Both the position numbers and the translations under genes were made by a program. 64,000 nt of DNA. Origin: GWE2-42-39 sp963662895 (GTDB taxonomy: Bacteria; Bacteroidota; Bacteroidia; Bacteroidales; Prolixibacteraceae). Shown here one piece after another: positions 63,336 through 64,000 of this stretch; the stretch's first letter is position 1; every line of letters starts with the position of its first letter. The notes below the pieces were generated by a model. That model worked only from the letters and a program-made list of their open reading frames with translations. It ran no database searches and had not been told where the DNA came from. The DNA is taken from contig OY759981.1 of assembly GCA_963662895.1 (NCBI GenBank), positions 744,001 to 808,000 on the forward strand. Reading direction: 5' to 3'.

Positions 63336-64000
63336 ATGAATTTATCACTAACTTTTTTAGATTGGATTATTTTATCCGTTGTATTGGCAGGGAGCCTTTT
63401 ATTTGGTTTGTACATGGCCTTCCGCAAAAAAGCCAGTGAAAACAGCAGCAACTTTTTTTTGGGAGGAAGGTCTATTAAGTGGCCTGTTATTGGGGCATCA
63501 CTTTTTGCGACGAATATTGGTGCCGAGCATTTGGTGGGGTTATCAGGCGACTCGTACCGCTATGGTTTATCAGCCGGTTCTGTCGAGTTGACAACAGTAA
63601 TAACACTGGGCTTTGCCTGTGCCATACTGTTCCCCTACTACATGAAAAATAAAATTTATACCATTCCTGAGTTTCTGGAATTGCGTTACGACCGGCGTGC
63701 CCGTACATTTTTTTCCGGTCTGATGCTGATTATAAGCGTAATGACCAAACTGGCTTTTACTCTGTTTGCCGGGGCGCTTGTTCTGAACAGCCTCCTGGGC
63801 TGGAATGTAATGACCACGGTTACCTATATAGGTATTGCAGTAGCTGTTTTTACCATCATTGGCGGATTTACTGCCGTTGCTTATACCGATGTAATTCAGG
63901 TAACAATTATGCTTGTAGGGGCGGTAACGATGCTTTTTATCGGCCTTGACAAGGTGGATGGCTGGAGTGGGCTTATGGAAAAAGCGCCGGACATGATGTC
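63336..64000 (+). CDS. Sodium:solute symporter (SSS family), 5' part, runs off the window
   Basis: The first 221 codons of an SSS-family transporter. Helix 1 (SVVLAGSLLFGLYMAF) is followed by the family block NFFLGGRSIKWPVIGASLFA, then TNIGAEHLVGLSGDSYRYG and a run of further helices (KIYTIPEFLELRYDRRAR, IIGGFTAVAYTDVIQV). The NIGAEHLVG signature is that of sugar-type SGLT-like members. The protein would be about 530-560 residues long, so more than half is missing. It is tightly linked to the AGE epimerase gene and likely imports the sugar that the latter handles. Confidence 0.9.
   Translation, partial: MNLSLTFLDWIILSVVLAGSLLFGLYMAFRKKASENSSNFFLGGRSIKWPVIGASLFATNIGAEHLVGLSGDSYRYGLSAGSVELTTVITLGFACAILFPYYMKNKIYTIPEFLELRYDRRARTFFSGLMLIISVMTKLAFTLFAGALVLNSLLGWNVMTTVTYIGIAVAVFTIIGGFTAVAYTDVIQVTIMLVGAVTMLFIGLDKVDGWSGLMEKAPDMM

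Noticed and set aside
1..64000. tRNA or rRNA genes
   Set aside because: I looked through the intergenic gaps for cloverleaf-like or conserved rRNA sequence and found none that I could support; a covariance-model scan would be decisive.

Overview
The window looks like a chromosomal segment of a free-living or gut member of the Bacteroidota, most likely Bacteroidales/Marinilabiliales-type. It carries a SusC/SusD polysaccharide utilization locus with its own ECF sigma and FecR anti-sigma factors, a complete Na+-translocating NADH:quinone reductase operon, a type IX secretion plug-like protein, lysine/DAP synthesis by the DapL aminotransferase route, and promoter-like boxes of the Bacteroidota type (TAnnTTTG). 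Few genes have Shine-Dalgarno sites. No rRNA, tRNA, CRISPR array, prophage or intact transposase gene was found. The taxonomic placement is inference.

Layout. 1-11.8 kb holds housekeeping genes: partial uvrB with an EEP phosphodiesterase and a HAD hydrolase on the minus strand, a small membrane protein, a GroES-like protein, a degenerate low-molecular-weight phosphatase, cutC, a giant SNF2/SWIM helicase, a sialate O-acetylesterase and queG. 11.9-17.8 kb holds a YitT-family membrane protein, a 1.2 kb gene-free stretch packed with repeats, plsC, and a histidine kinase/response regulator pair. 17.8-35.2 kb is a minus-strand polysaccharide utilization locus read as ECF sigma, FecR, SusC, SusD, GH5, a decayed acetylesterase, GH2 beta-mannosidase-like, a clan GH-A enzyme and two GH36 alpha-galactosidase-like paralogues. 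The enzyme set fits an acetylated, galactose-substituted beta-mannan, although specificity is inferred. 35.3-42.5 kb holds glycerate kinase and nqrABCDEF. 42.7-46.2 kb holds the T9SS plug protein, rimM, a DUF2807 adhesin-like protein and a TsaC-type protein. 46.2-51 kb holds a glycosyltransferase and lysA, dapF and dapL. 51-52.8 kb holds a 23-bp palindromic array, a membrane LytTR regulator and a small secreted protein.

52.9-64 kb is the most unusual coding region. A LacI-type regulator is followed by an operon-like run containing a complete set of ADP-heptose enzymes (GmhA-like isomerase, HldE1-type kinase fused to a capped HAD phosphatase, HldE2-type nucleotidyltransferase, HldD epimerase). 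These are interleaved with sugar-utilization genes: a GH38 alpha-mannosidase, an MFS transporter, an AGE-family epimerase and a sodium:solute symporter that runs off the end. A palindromic LacI-type operator overlaps the probable start site of this operon.

The most striking non-coding signals are two tandem arrays, at 12.9 kb and 51.0 kb. They have different sequences but the same architecture: exactly 23-bp pitch, one palindrome per unit, and alternating linkers. In the second array the palindrome arms change together between units. Other points of note are a DapF with serine at both catalytic cysteine positions, a phosphatase homologue without its catalytic cysteine, and two MITE-like inverted-repeat elements.
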